Source: an uncultured Alphaproteobacteria bacterium (lineage in GTDB: Bacteria > Pseudomonadota > Alphaproteobacteria > Thalassobaculales > Thalassobaculaceae). From it: a stretch of 42,644 nucleotides of DNA. A program made the translations under genes and the position numbers. Each line of letters begins with the position of its first letter. Position 1 is the first letter of the stretch. Shown here piece after piece: positions 26,838-35,798 of this stretch. The notes under the pieces are model-generated. The model searched no databases. It was not told the origin of the DNA and was given only the letters and a program-made list of their open reading frames with translations. The DNA lies in assembly GCA_937776645.1 (NCBI GenBank), contig CALMRI010000021.1, positions 1-42,644 on the forward strand. Direction: 5' to 3'.

Positions 26838-27784
26838 GGGTCCTTCATCGTCTGGCGGATCTTGTAGCGCACGAACGCCGCCATTGTGTCGTTGGCTTCC
26901 TTGTTCGTCATAATGTCGTTGAACGATGCCAAAAAACCGGAGCCACCGATTTTCCAGCGCGCCTCATAGGTCTCCAGGCGTTCTGCCTCGCTGACTTCCA
27001 GCGCAGATTTATTATTCAGATCGCGCAGCACGCCGTTCGGTGCATAACGCATCTCTACCCGCTTGTCGGCATAACCACTCCTCCAGGCGCCCGCATATTC
27101 CGGCGTCATGGATTGGTTCCGCGACGGGATCGAGAAGTTCGCCTGCCGCTGGAACACAGTCAAGTGCGCGGCTTGTTCCGCGATCACCGGGATCGCCTGG
27201 ATCGCCGAGGACCCCGTGCCAATGATCGCCACCCGCTGGCCGGTGAAGTCCGCCTTCTCATGCGGCCAGCGGCCGGTGTGATAGGTGTTGCCCTGGTAGT
27301 CGTCGAGGCCCTCAAACTTCGGCACTTGCGCGGTCGAGATGCAGCCGCCGGCCATGACGAAATGCTTGGCGGCGACCCGCTCCCCCATGTTGGTTTCGAT
27401 ATGCCAGAGGCGCTGGCTCTCGTCGAAATGTGCGGCACGGACTTCGGTCCCAAAATCGATGTACGGACGCAGGCCGAAGCGGTCGGTGACGTGGTTGGCA
27501 TAGGCCAGAATGTCGGCCTGGCCAGAGAATTTCTCAGACCATTCCCATTCCTGCTGCAGGTCATCGTCGAAGCCATAGGAATACTGCATGCTTTCCACGT
27601 CACAACGCGCGCCCGGATAGCGGTTCCAGAACCAAGTGCCGCCTACGCCATCGCCGCGCTCAAAACAGCGCGTGGAGATGCCTTACTTGCGAGCGCGGTG
27701 CAGAAGATAGAGGCCAGCAAAACCCGCGCCCACGATCACGACGTCAATAGTGGACGCCTTTTCTGCCTGGTCAGACATGCCCAT
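26838..27784 (-). pseudogene. Baeyer-Villiger/flavin monooxygenase with nonsense codon and 3-prime truncation
   Basis: Starting at ATG 27784 the frame has the FAD motif VVIVGAGFAGLYLLHR, then TAA at 27683-27685 (codon 34), then GDGVGGTWFWNRYPGARCD and ESMQYSYGFDDDL. Later IIGTGSSAIQAIPVIAEQ is the NADP-binding motif. The match is in-frame on both sides of the stop, so this is one gene with a premature stop. It ends at IRQTMKDP near 26838, after which the frame runs into foreign sequence; about half of a normal 530-residue enzyme remains. It is a flavin-containing monooxygenase of the cyclohexanone-monooxygenase type, now inactive. Confidence 0.85.
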
Positions 27785-28138
27785 CACATTTCATATTTGG
27801 TGCCGGTCGGACCGGCAGGATGCTTTGACTATAAAGTGCACATGCCAATTCACCAATCGTTGACAGGGGGTGAATGTATTCTCCACGGTGCCGTCGTAAC
27901 GGCGAGCGGAATCGAGCCAAAATAAGCCGCCGAATGCGGTTCGCTGACTAAAAGCCCGTCTCATTGGGTGAAATTCCGCTTTTGCTTCTCAGGTGTTGCC
28001 GGCTCGGCTAGCATCGAAGCCGTGTTTGGTAGGCGTCCAGGCCATTTCGGCTGGTGCCAGGGAAACGCCGGTTGACAGCAGAGGTTGGAATTTCGACGCT
28101 GTTGGTCTTGCCCTCTCCCGTCACGTCAGGACCAGCGG
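27785..28138. other. Intergenic region
   Basis: No coding sequence or RNA gene can be recognised here. It separates the dead monooxygenase from the amidohydrolase gene, whose promoter should lie in this stretch. Confidence 0.3.
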
Positions 28139-29017
28139 ATGAACGTAGACGACATGAAGATCATTGATATCCATTCGCATTGGGGAACCCGGCGCGGCTA
28201 CCCCTTGCAGAGCGAGAAGGAATTATCTCAGCAACGCGCGACATGGAACTCCGAGACCCGCTATCACACGGAAGCTGAGATGGCGGATTATTTCAGCGCC
28301 AGCGGTGTGCGCGCTATTCTCGACCTGGGCTACGCGAAATACCGGCCTCTGGCGGAAATGCAGGCGTTGCACGACTACGCCTTCGAAACCGAGGCGGCGC
28401 ACCGGGATGTCATCCTCGGCCATTGGGTTCACATTGACCCGGAGCGGGCGGGTCCCGAGGGCGTGGCGGAGCTGCGGCGCTGCATCGACAAGCGCCTCGG
28501 GTTTCTGGGTTACGCGGTATCGGCATCACTTTCACCGCCGGCGAGTGACCCGGCTTACGACCCGTATTACCGGTTATGCATCGAGGCCGGCATTCCGGTG
28601 CTGATCTTCGTCGGCACCACCGGTCTGGGCGCCGGGTTGCCGGGCGGGGACGGTGTGATCCTCGACTATTGTCATCCGCGTCACTTAGATTGGGTCGCCG
28701 CCCACAACCCCGACCTGACCATCGTCGCGGCTCGACCGGGTTGGCCGTGGCAGGCCGAGACCCTCGCGGTTCTCCTACATAAGCGAAACATCTGGTACGA
28801 ACTGCATGGCTGGTCACCGAAATATCACACGCCGGACCTGAAGCACGATATCGCCAGGCGGCTGAAGGATAGAATCTTGTTCGGCGGCGACTATCCCCTA
28901 TTCACTTATGAACGGCTGGTCGAGGATTGGCGCAACGAAGAGTACGCGCCTGAGATCCTCGACAAGGTCTTTCATGCGAACGCCGAGCGATTCTTGGAAA
29001 GCCTGGATATGAAATGA
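28139..29017 (+). CDS. Amidohydrolase-2 family metal-dependent hydrolase
   Basis: A 292-aa TIM-barrel hydrolase of the amidohydrolase-2 (ACMSD-like) family. The start has the metal-binding DIHSHWG, and later RPGWPWQAETL and LFGGDYPLF mark the barrel, with the Asp of GGDYP as a catalytic/metal residue. Relatives decarboxylate or hydrolyse small aromatic acids or lactones. ATG 28139 follows AGGA at about 8 nt spacing; ATG 28154 is an alternative. The stop overlaps the next gene by 4 nt (ATGA), so the two are cotranslated. Confidence 0.87.
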   Translation: MNVDDMKIIDIHSHWGTRRGYPLQSEKELSQQRATWNSETRYHTEAEMADYFSASGVRAILDLGYAKYRPLAEMQALHDYAFETEAAHRDVILGHWVHIDPERAGPEGVAELRRCIDKRLGFLGYAVSASLSPPASDPAYDPYYRLCIEAGIPVLIFVGTTGLGAGLPGGDGVILDYCHPRHLDWVAAHNPDLTIVAARPGWPWQAETLAVLLHKRNIWYELHGWSPKYHTPDLKHDIARRLKDRILFGGDYPLFTYERLVEDWRNEEYAPEILDKVFHANAERFLESLDMK

Positions 29018-29793
29018 ACCTGTTTCTGAAAGACAAAATCGCCATCGTTGGCGGCGCCAGCATGGGGATTGGCCTGGGCATCGCGCGAATTTTGGCCGAA
29101 GAAGGCGCCCGCGTCGCCATAACCGCCCGGCGGGAACCGGCGTTGATAGAGGCCGCAAACGCCCTGCGCGAAAAGACCGGCGCCGAGATTCTACCGGTCC
29201 AGGCCGATTGCCGACGCGCCGAGGATTGCCAGCGCGTGGTCGAGACGGTCACCCGGGAGCTCGGCGGGATCGATATCCTGGTCAATAACGACGGCGCACC
29301 ACCGTTGGGAGAACTCACCTCTTTCGATGACGTCGCATGGGCCAAGGCGGTCGAACAGAACTTGATGTATGTTGTGCGCATGGCGCGCGCCGCCGTTCCT
29401 CACATGGAGGCGCGCGGCGGCGGCGGTATTCTCAATATCGCCGCGATTTCCGCGATCCAACCAATCGCCGGTTTCGGGCTTTCGGTGGCGACCTGGGGCG
29501 GCGTTATCGGCTATGCTAAGACCTTGTCGCTAGAGCTGGCGCGGCGGAATATCAACGTTAATACGATCTGCCCGGGCTATATCGAAACCCAGCGCTTGGA
29601 GAAAGTTTTCGCCGGCGGCGGCCAGGAGCCTGAGAAGATGCGGGCCCAGCTGACCGATGAGGTGCCAATGGGCAGAATTGGCACGGTGGATGATATCGCC
29701 AGCATCGTGGCGCTTCTGGTCTCGCCGCGTGGGCGCTATATCACCGGCACCACAATACAGGTCGACGGGGGTTTGTTACGCGGGTTGCGATAA
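29014..29793 (+). CDS. SDR-fold protein lacking the YxxxK active site
   Basis: A 259-aa SDR-fold protein with a normal cofactor motif GGASMGIG near residue 13 and NNDGAPPLGE in place of NNAG. It closes with the usual TIQVDGG. At the active site, where classical SDRs have YxxxK, the alignment reads SVATWGGVIGYAKTL: Tyr is replaced by Ser and Lys by Trp. Ser in AAISAI may remain. It therefore probably lacks normal dehydrogenase activity, or uses other residues. It overlaps the amidohydrolase gene by 4 nt and faces the acyl-CoA ligase. Confidence 0.85.
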   Translation: MNLFLKDKIAIVGGASMGIGLGIARILAEEGARVAITARREPALIEAANALREKTGAEILPVQADCRRAEDCQRVVETVTRELGGIDILVNNDGAPPLGELTSFDDVAWAKAVEQNLMYVVRMARAAVPHMEARGGGGILNIAAISAIQPIAGFGLSVATWGGVIGYAKTLSLELARRNINVNTICPGYIETQRLEKVFAGGGQEPEKMRAQLTDEVPMGRIGTVDDIASIVALLVSPRGRYITGTTIQVDGGLLRGLR

Positions 29794-29880
29794 CCCGGCC
29801 AGATGACACGGATCGGCGCTTTATTCCGGATTTCTCCTACGCCTCGGTCAAATCCGTGTCCTTGTGAGAACCGCGGGTTA
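29791..29880. terminator. Palindromic region between convergent genes
   Basis: Between the SDR stop (TAA 29791) and the ligase stop (TAA on the minus strand, 29878-29880) lie nested inverted repeats: TAACCC/GGGTTA at the two outer ends and GACACGGAT (29805-29813) paired with ATCCGTGTC (29852-29860). The stem could terminate both transcripts, but there is no clear U-tract, so this is tentative. Confidence 0.4.
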
Positions 29881-31509
29881 GCCTTGTTCCGCCGCGTCGC
29901 GACCCTCGATCCATTTGGTCAAGGCGAACCGTTGCAACTTGCCGGTGGCGGTGAAAGGAAGCTCGCCGACGATCTCAAGGCGCTCGGGAAGCTTGTAGTC
30001 GGAAACCTGCCCCTTAAGAAAGCCGATCATTTCCTCAAGAGTCACGGTCATGCCGGCTTTAGGGATCACACATAGGCAATTTCGCTCGCCAAGCCGGACA
30101 TCCTTGGCCCCAACCATGGCGACATGCATGACGCTGGGATGCGTATAGAGAATTTCTTCTATCTCGCGCGGGAAGAATTTCTTGCCACCGCGATTGATGA
30201 TCTCCTTGCTGCGCCCGACGATCCGCACGTTTTTCCGATCGTCCGAGAAGACACCGAGATCTCCCGACCGAAACCATCCGTCCGCCGTGAAGGCCTCGGC
30301 GTTGGCCGACGGGTTATTGTGATAGCCAAGATGCACCGACGGGCCACGGGCGGAGATATCGCCTTCGGCGCCCAGCGGCACGTTGTTGCCGGCCTCGTCC
30401 AACAAGCGCAACCCCATGCCCTCGACACAGCTACCGACGGTGCCATTAACGTCATGCGGGTCGTCGGAAAAGCGGGTGTAGGTTTGATAGCCGGTCTCCA
30501 GCATCCCATAGAGTTCGATAATCCGGCCGGGCATACGGCGCATGAAGTCGCGCAAGGTTTCCTCCGGGCAGGACGCGCCGCCGGTGATGACAACCCGAAG
30601 CGACGAAAGGTCGAAACGTTCCAACTCCGGGTCGTTCAGCATCGCGATGATCGACGCTGGCGCCGTCGGAATCACGGTAATCCGCTCACGCTCAATCGCC
30701 TCAAGCGCGGCACGTCCGGAAAACCGATCCAACAGGACGGCCTTGGCGCCGATCAATAACGCTTGCAGCATTTCCAAAAAACCCCAGTTCAGGCCGATCG
30801 GCAGATAGACCAGGAACACATCCTCGGCGACACATTGCATGTCGCGCACGTTGAAGCGAATGCCAGGGACCGTGGTGTTCACCGAATGTAGGGCGCATTT
30901 CGGGTTGCCGGTGGTGCCCGAAGTAAACGCCATGCGATAGACCTCATTGGCGCCCATCGGGGTCCACACCGCTCGCGCCAGAGGGGCGTGATCCGCAAGC
31001 CCATCTAGCAAGGAGACCGTGTCCGCGGTGGCCGGCGCGTCGATCACGCAGACCAGCTTCAAGTTCGCCAGCCCGGGGCGCAGGGCGCGGATCATCTCCG
31101 GATAGTCGAAGCCCTTGAACGATTGGGCGCACACATAAGCCCGGCTATTGGCAAACTGCAAAATAAAGTCGACTTCGCGGGAGCGAAAGTCCGGGTTGAT
31201 CTTGTTTGCGACCGCACCGATCAGTTCAAGGGCGAAAAAGACGTAGGCGAACTCGACCCGGTTCGCCAATTGAATGGTCACCACATCGCCGGGTCGAATT
31301 CCCTGGGCCTTTAGGAACGCAGCGGTTCGACGAACGTTTTGGTCCAATGCGCCATACGTTATCCGGTTGTTGGCGTCGATCAACGCCTCGCGCTCCGGGT
31401 GCGCGACCACCCGTTCGAGAAACAGCTCGTAGAAAGTTTGATTTCCCCAATGCCCGGCCGCCGTGAATTCCTCGATCATACCTTGTGTCTGGCGCGTTTC
31501 AAACGGCAT
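29878..31509 (-). CDS. AMP-dependent acyl-CoA ligase
   Basis: A 543-aa member of the acyl-CoA synthetase/adenylate-forming superfamily. The P-loop MAFTSGTTGNPKCA (A3), ELYGMLETGYQ (A5), WFRSGDLGVFSD (A7) and the catalytic Lys in TATGKLQRFAL (A10) are all present. It converts a carboxylic acid to its CoA thioester through an acyl-adenylate. The N-terminus (MIEEFTAAGHWG) resembles medium-chain/aryl CoA ligases, so aromatic or branched acids are plausible. It diverges from the Liv-type transporter, which could import its substrate. Confidence 0.92.
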   Translation of the reverse strand: MPFETRQTQGMIEEFTAAGHWGNQTFYELFLERVVAHPEREALIDANNRITYGALDQNVRRTAAFLKAQGIRPGDVVTIQLANRVEFAYVFFALELIGAVANKINPDFRSREVDFILQFANSRAYVCAQSFKGFDYPEMIRALRPGLANLKLVCVIDAPATADTVSLLDGLADHAPLARAVWTPMGANEVYRMAFTSGTTGNPKCALHSVNTTVPGIRFNVRDMQCVAEDVFLVYLPIGLNWGFLEMLQALLIGAKAVLLDRFSGRAALEAIERERITVIPTAPASIIAMLNDPELERFDLSSLRVVITGGASCPEETLRDFMRRMPGRIIELYGMLETGYQTYTRFSDDPHDVNGTVGSCVEGMGLRLLDEAGNNVPLGAEGDISARGPSVHLGYHNNPSANAEAFTADGWFRSGDLGVFSDDRKNVRIVGRSKEIINRGGKKFFPREIEEILYTHPSVMHVAMVGAKDVRLGERNCLCVIPKAGMTVTLEEMIGFLKGQVSDYKLPERLEIVGELPFTATGKLQRFALTKWIEGRDAAEQG

Positions 31510-31831
31510 TGCGGCACTCCGTTCACTTGAAATTTCTGACAGTCAGAGCCCTAATTTGAATTAATTGAATATAAGGTTCCATTGGATACAGAGCAATTTC
31601 CGCTTGATAATTATCTGTTGTAATTGTGGACTCCACGTTGGAAATCGTCGAATAATGAACGATTGTTGAGCGATCAAAGAATGCAATTGGGCTCGCCTGT
31701 TTGTCTAGGCTCTCCTGGCCCCGCCTCGATCATCCGTGTTGTGGCTGATCGAGGCGGGGCCAGGAGAGCGGCGAACAGCTTCCGATAGAGCGCACGGCTC
31801 AAGCTAAAAACGTTGAAAGCTGGGAGGAAAC
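31510..31831. promoter_or_regulatory. Divergent control region with a 24-bp perfect inverted repeat
   Basis: An AT-rich stretch at about 31545-31640 probably holds the promoters for the ligase (-) and the transporter operon (+). Next to it lies a perfect inverted repeat with 24-bp arms (31709-31732 and 31746-31769) and a 13-nt loop. Its arm starts GCTCTCCTGGCC and ends TCGATCA. It lies about 60 bp upstream of the solute-binding protein gene, probably within its leader. No run of Ts follows, so a simple terminator is unlikely. Confidence 0.7.
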
Positions 31832-33103
31832 ATGAAAAACGATAAGCCAACCGCGAAAGTAGAAAGCGGCAAAAAGATCGACCGGGTTTTCCGCACCGTC
31901 ACCAGGCGCAAGGTCCTAAGCGGTGGTATCGCCGCAACGGCCGTCCTGGCGGCTCCTGCATTTCTACACAAGACCGCCAAGGCCGCGACCGGTCCGATCA
32001 AGATCGGTTTGCCGACCGTTGTCACCGGCGGTTACGCGGAATTAGGCAGCCATGTCATCCGCACGTCCAAGCTCGTCGAGAGCATGGTCAATGGCAGCGG
32101 CGGTATCCTCGGCCGGCAGATTGAATTCGTGGTGGCGGACACCCAAGGCAACCCAGCCGCCGCCGTACGCAAGACGCAAGAACTAGTGGAACGGCACGGT
32201 TGCCACCTCATCACCGGGGTAGTCGTGTCCTCCGAGGCGCGCGCCATCATGCCGAAGCTCAAGGAATGGGATACGCTGTTTGTCTCCCACGGCAATGGTG
32301 ACGGTCGCCTGACGACGCCGCAATTTTTGGTACCTAACTTCTTCCGCGCGAATGTCTCCGCCCCGATGGGAGCCCGGGCACTGGCGCTCTATCTCAAGGA
32401 CGATCCGGCTAAGGAGTACATCGCGATCGGCTCTGACTATGCCTGGGGCCAGTCGAGCGTGAAGGCGTTTGATGAGCAGATATCTATATTGGGTAAAAAA
32501 CTTGTTGATAAGGTCATGACACCGGTCGGCAACAAGGATTACGCAACCTATATCACCAAGGTCATGCGCTCTGGCGCCAAAGGTTGCTACGTCGCATTGC
32601 AGGGTGACGAGGCGCGGGCATTCTACACCCAGGCCACCCAATATGGGCTCGCTGAGAAGATGCCGCTTTATACCGAGATCGTCTCGCAGTCGAACATCAA
32701 GGCGCTTGGCAAATCGGCGGCCGGGTTAGTCGGTGGATCGCGTTATGCCTATACCCAGGACACTCCGCAGAACAAAGCCTTCGTGCAGGCCTTCACCAAG
32801 GCTCATCCGGGTCAGTTGCCGGATTGGACCGATGGCGAGATTTACCAAGCGCTCGCCGTTCTTTTCGCAGGAATGAAGAAAGCCAACTCGGCCGAACCCG
32901 ACGCATTGGTCGAGGCGCTGGAGGATCTCGAGGTCACGAGCATCAAGGGCGCCATCAAGATCCGTAAATGTGACCATCAGGGAATGAATCCCGGCATCGT
33001 GGTCAAGGTTGTCGATGGTCCCAACGGTGCCGTGCCAGAGATCGTCAAGATCTATTCACGGGAAGTGGCGACGCCAGACTGCGGCAAGACAACCTTCAGT
33101 TAG
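31832..33103 (+). CDS. Branched-chain amino acid-type ABC transporter, substrate-binding protein
   Basis: A 423-aa periplasmic binding protein of the LivJ/LivK (Peripla_BP_6) family. The N-terminal region carries a twin-arginine motif, TVTRRKVLSGG, followed by a hydrophobic stretch and AKAATGPIKIG, so it is exported through Tat. The mature part has KIGLPTVVTGGYAELG and the usual LivK core. Liv systems take up branched-chain amino acids, but in bacterial catabolic loci they also import amides, urea or aromatic acids. It heads a compact operon with two permeases and two ATPases. The start follows GGGAGG (about 31821-31826). Confidence 0.93.
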   Translation: MKNDKPTAKVESGKKIDRVFRTVTRRKVLSGGIAATAVLAAPAFLHKTAKAATGPIKIGLPTVVTGGYAELGSHVIRTSKLVESMVNGSGGILGRQIEFVVADTQGNPAAAVRKTQELVERHGCHLITGVVVSSEARAIMPKLKEWDTLFVSHGNGDGRLTTPQFLVPNFFRANVSAPMGARALALYLKDDPAKEYIAIGSDYAWGQSSVKAFDEQISILGKKLVDKVMTPVGNKDYATYITKVMRSGAKGCYVALQGDEARAFYTQATQYGLAEKMPLYTEIVSQSNIKALGKSAAGLVGGSRYAYTQDTPQNKAFVQAFTKAHPGQLPDWTDGEIYQALAVLFAGMKKANSAEPDALVEALEDLEVTSIKGAIKIRKCDHQGMNPGIVVKVVDGPNGAVPEIVKIYSREVATPDCGKTTFS

Positions 33104-33188
33104 TAGCCATGGCTGAATTCCATGAGGGGGTGGGCGACCACCCCCTCTGGTTCTCCAACCCTCTTTCTTTTCGTTGCTGTCGGGGCAC

Positions 33189-34061
33189 ATGGATTTCCTA
33201 GGCTTCCTTATAACCCAGTGCCTCAACGCGTTGTCCCAGGCATCAGTTCTGCTTTTCCTCGCCTGTGGTTTGACGTTGATCTTTGGCATCATGCGCATCA
33301 TCAATTTCGCGCATGGTGCGATCTTCATGCTGGGCGCTTACGTTGGTCACACCATCGTGGTCCTGACCGGGCAGTTCTGGTTGGCCTTGATCGCCGCCCC
33401 GTTGGTGGTCGCCGGGATTGGGGCGCTGTTCGAGATGTTTCTACTTAGCAGGCTCTATGCCCGGCGCGATGGCGGCGCGTATTTGATGATCACCTTTGGT
33501 CTGGCCATCGTCTTGTCAGAAGCGGTGCGTCTGATTTGGGGCGCCCAGCCCAAGGGGATCGACTTGCCCGAGGTATTGACTGGCGTCGTGTTTCTGTTGG
33601 ATCAACCGTTCCCGATCTACCGATTGTTCCTGATCGGGCTTGGTGTCTCCGCCTCGATCGCGCTCTGGCAGTTCCTGGAGCGCACCCGTACCGGGCTGTT
33701 GATCCGGGCTGTCTCGCAGAACCCGGAGATGGTTCATGCGCTTGGTACCGATATTCGGATCGTTCGCACCGGTGTCTTTGCCCTTGGTTGCGGGCTTGCA
33801 GCTTTCGGCGGAATCCTGGCGACGCCGCTTTTCGGGGCTTATCTGGCGATGGGAAATAATGTCGTCGTCGACGCCTTCGTGATCGTGATCATCGGCGGCA
33901 TGGGTAGTTTCCTTGGCTCGGTAATCGGCTCGATCATGGTCGGCTTTGTACAGGTTTTTGGCGCCTACTATTTTCCAAGTATGGCACTGTCTTTGCTTTA
34001 TCTATTGATGCTTACCGTGTTGATCGTGCGGCCGGGTGGCCTGCTCGGCAAGGAGGAGTAG
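33189..34061 (+). CDS. livH: Liv-type ABC transporter permease (LivH)
   Basis: A 290-aa integral membrane permease with about eight hydrophobic segments. The family signature GLTLIFGIMRIINFAHGAIF appears near residue 30 and VFALGCGLAAFGGIL with VIVIIGGMGSFLGS later. ATG 33189 is chosen over TTG 33174. It lies 86 nt after the binding protein gene. Its stop overlaps the start of the next gene by 1 nt. Confidence 0.93.
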   Translation: MDFLGFLITQCLNALSQASVLLFLACGLTLIFGIMRIINFAHGAIFMLGAYVGHTIVVLTGQFWLALIAAPLVVAGIGALFEMFLLSRLYARRDGGAYLMITFGLAIVLSEAVRLIWGAQPKGIDLPEVLTGVVFLLDQPFPIYRLFLIGLGVSASIALWQFLERTRTGLLIRAVSQNPEMVHALGTDIRIVRTGVFALGCGLAAFGGILATPLFGAYLAMGNNVVVDAFVIVIIGGMGSFLGSVIGSIMVGFVQVFGAYYFPSMALSLLYLLMLTVLIVRPGGLLGKEE

Positions 34062-35062
34062 TGCGGGCACGCGGGCTTTTCATATTGGTTATCGCCGCCG
34101 CCGCCGCCGCTGGCTTTGGGATGCCGCATCTGCTGCCGGGTTATCTGGTCAATATCTTGACCGAGGCGCTAATCTTCGGACTGTTCGCTATGAGCCTCGA
34201 TCTGATGATCGGCTACACCCGATTGGAATCCTTCGGCCATGCCGCCGCCTACGGGCTTGGTGCTTATGCATCGGCGCTGCTACTTTTAAGCTTCGATATC
34301 CCGATGCTGATTGTGATCCCGATGGCGGCGATCATTACTGGCGTCGTCGCCATGCCCATCGCCTGGGTTTGCACGCGCTCGACCGGCATTTCTTTCGCCA
34401 TGTTGACCCTGGCCTTCGCGCAGCTGTTTTACGCCTCGGTTTACCAGTTCAAGGATTTCTCCGGGGGGTCGGATGGCATCGCCGGGATTGCCCGGCGGGC
34501 TGGACCATTCGGCATCGATTTTTTTCAGACCAAGATTGGGTATTTTTACCTGGTCTTGATCATTCTCATTCTTTCTTTCCTGTTTTGTCGCTCTCTGGTC
34601 GCCTCGCCATTCGGGCAGGTTTTGGCTGGTATTCGCGAGAACGAGGTCAAGACCCGCACGCTTGGATACAATACCCGCGCCTATCGGATGGTGATCGTCG
34701 TGCTGGCCTATGCGTTTGGCGGTCTCGCTGGCGCGCTCTATGCGCCGCTCGCCGGGTTTGCCAGCCCGGAACTGTTCTTCTGGCGGATGTCAGGGATGGT
34801 CCTGATCATGGTGATTATCGGCGGCCGCGGCACGCTTGTCGGTCCAATCTTGGGCGGCGCGGTGTTTTTGTTTCTCGAGCATGAACTATCGGCCTTGCCG
34901 ATGGTTAGGGAACTGTGGCCATTGATCTTCGGCTCGATCTTCATTGCCGTCATTCTGTTCGCCCCACAGGGCCTTTGGGGATTGTTTCGGAGCTGGCGAG
35001 AGAAGCGACGCATCGGCGTGGTCTCGAAACCCCAGTCGGATGCACCTCATGCCGCTTCTTGA
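34061..35062 (+). CDS. livM: Liv-type ABC transporter permease (LivM)
   Basis: A 333-aa second permease subunit starting at GTG 34061, where it shares a base with the stop of livH. It has the LivM signature AMSLDLMIGYTRLESFGHAA, ALYAPLAGFASPELFFW and VIIGGRGTLVGPILGGAVF. It forms the transmembrane pair with LivH. The stop overlaps the start of livG by 14 nt. Confidence 0.93.
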   Translation: MRARGLFILVIAAAAAAGFGMPHLLPGYLVNILTEALIFGLFAMSLDLMIGYTRLESFGHAAAYGLGAYASALLLLSFDIPMLIVIPMAAIITGVVAMPIAWVCTRSTGISFAMLTLAFAQLFYASVYQFKDFSGGSDGIAGIARRAGPFGIDFFQTKIGYFYLVLIILILSFLFCRSLVASPFGQVLAGIRENEVKTRTLGYNTRAYRMVIVVLAYAFGGLAGALYAPLAGFASPELFFWRMSGMVLIMVIIGGRGTLVGPILGGAVFLFLEHELSALPMVRELWPLIFGSIFIAVILFAPQGLWGLFRSWREKRRIGVVSKPQSDAPHAAS

Positions 35063-35798
35063 ATGCCGAGGTCTGACCCGTAATTTTGGCGCTCTCGTCG
35101 CCGTCGACGCGGTAGACCTCACTGTCGAGCCGGGTGAAATTCGCGCCGTGATCGGCCCTAACGGTGCAGGAAAGTCGACATTTTTCAACCTGATCAACGG
35201 CATGTTGCGGCCAACCGCCGGATCTGTGTTGTTCGACGGCAAGGACATCACCGGACTTGCCGCGCATCGGATTGCCCGCCACGGCATCTCTCGAACTTTT
35301 CAGTTGACGCATCTGATGCCTGACCTGACTGCGCGGGAAAACGTGCGGCTCGCGGCCCTGGCTAGTAGTCCCGGGCGTTGGCGGATTGTCGGCGGCGCGG
35401 ATATTCTGGAACGCGCGGGCGAAGCTGCCGACCGGGCCATGGAACGGCTTCGCCTGGCACCGTTTGCATCGATGAAGGCCAACGAACTTTCCCACGGCGA
35501 CCAACGGCTGCTGGAAGTGGCCATGGCCTTGGCGCAGAATGCGCGGCTACTGCTGTTAGACGAGCCGACCCAAGGCCTGTCGATCGAGGAAACCGAGCGC
35601 GCAGTGCAGATCCTTCGCGAAATGCTGAACGGTGAGGATCTGACCGTCATGCTGGTCGAGCATGACATGGAGGTGGTCTTCAAGCTCGCTGACCGAATTA
35701 CCGTCCTGCATCGGGGCCAGGTGATTGCCGATGGAGAACCCGAGGAAGTGCGCCAAAACGCCGAAGTCCAAAACGCTTATCTCGGAGGCTTCGACTGA
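35049..35798 (+). CDS. livG: Liv-type ABC transporter ATP-binding protein (LivG)
   Basis: A 249-aa ABC ATPase. Walker A is GPNGAGKST, the signature is the LivG-type LSHGDQRLLEVA, and Walker B LLLLDEPTQGLS precedes the H-loop VEHDMEVV. The start ATG 35049 lies inside the end of livM. It ends with TGATG, so its stop overlaps the start of livF by 1 nt. The ligand-specific role depends on the binding protein. Confidence 0.93.
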   Translation: MPLLECRGLTRNFGALVAVDAVDLTVEPGEIRAVIGPNGAGKSTFFNLINGMLRPTAGSVLFDGKDITGLAAHRIARHGISRTFQLTHLMPDLTARENVRLAALASSPGRWRIVGGADILERAGEAADRAMERLRLAPFASMKANELSHGDQRLLEVAMALAQNARLLLLDEPTQGLSIEETERAVQILREMLNGEDLTVMLVEHDMEVVFKLADRITVLHRGQVIADGEPEEVRQNAEVQNAYLGGFD

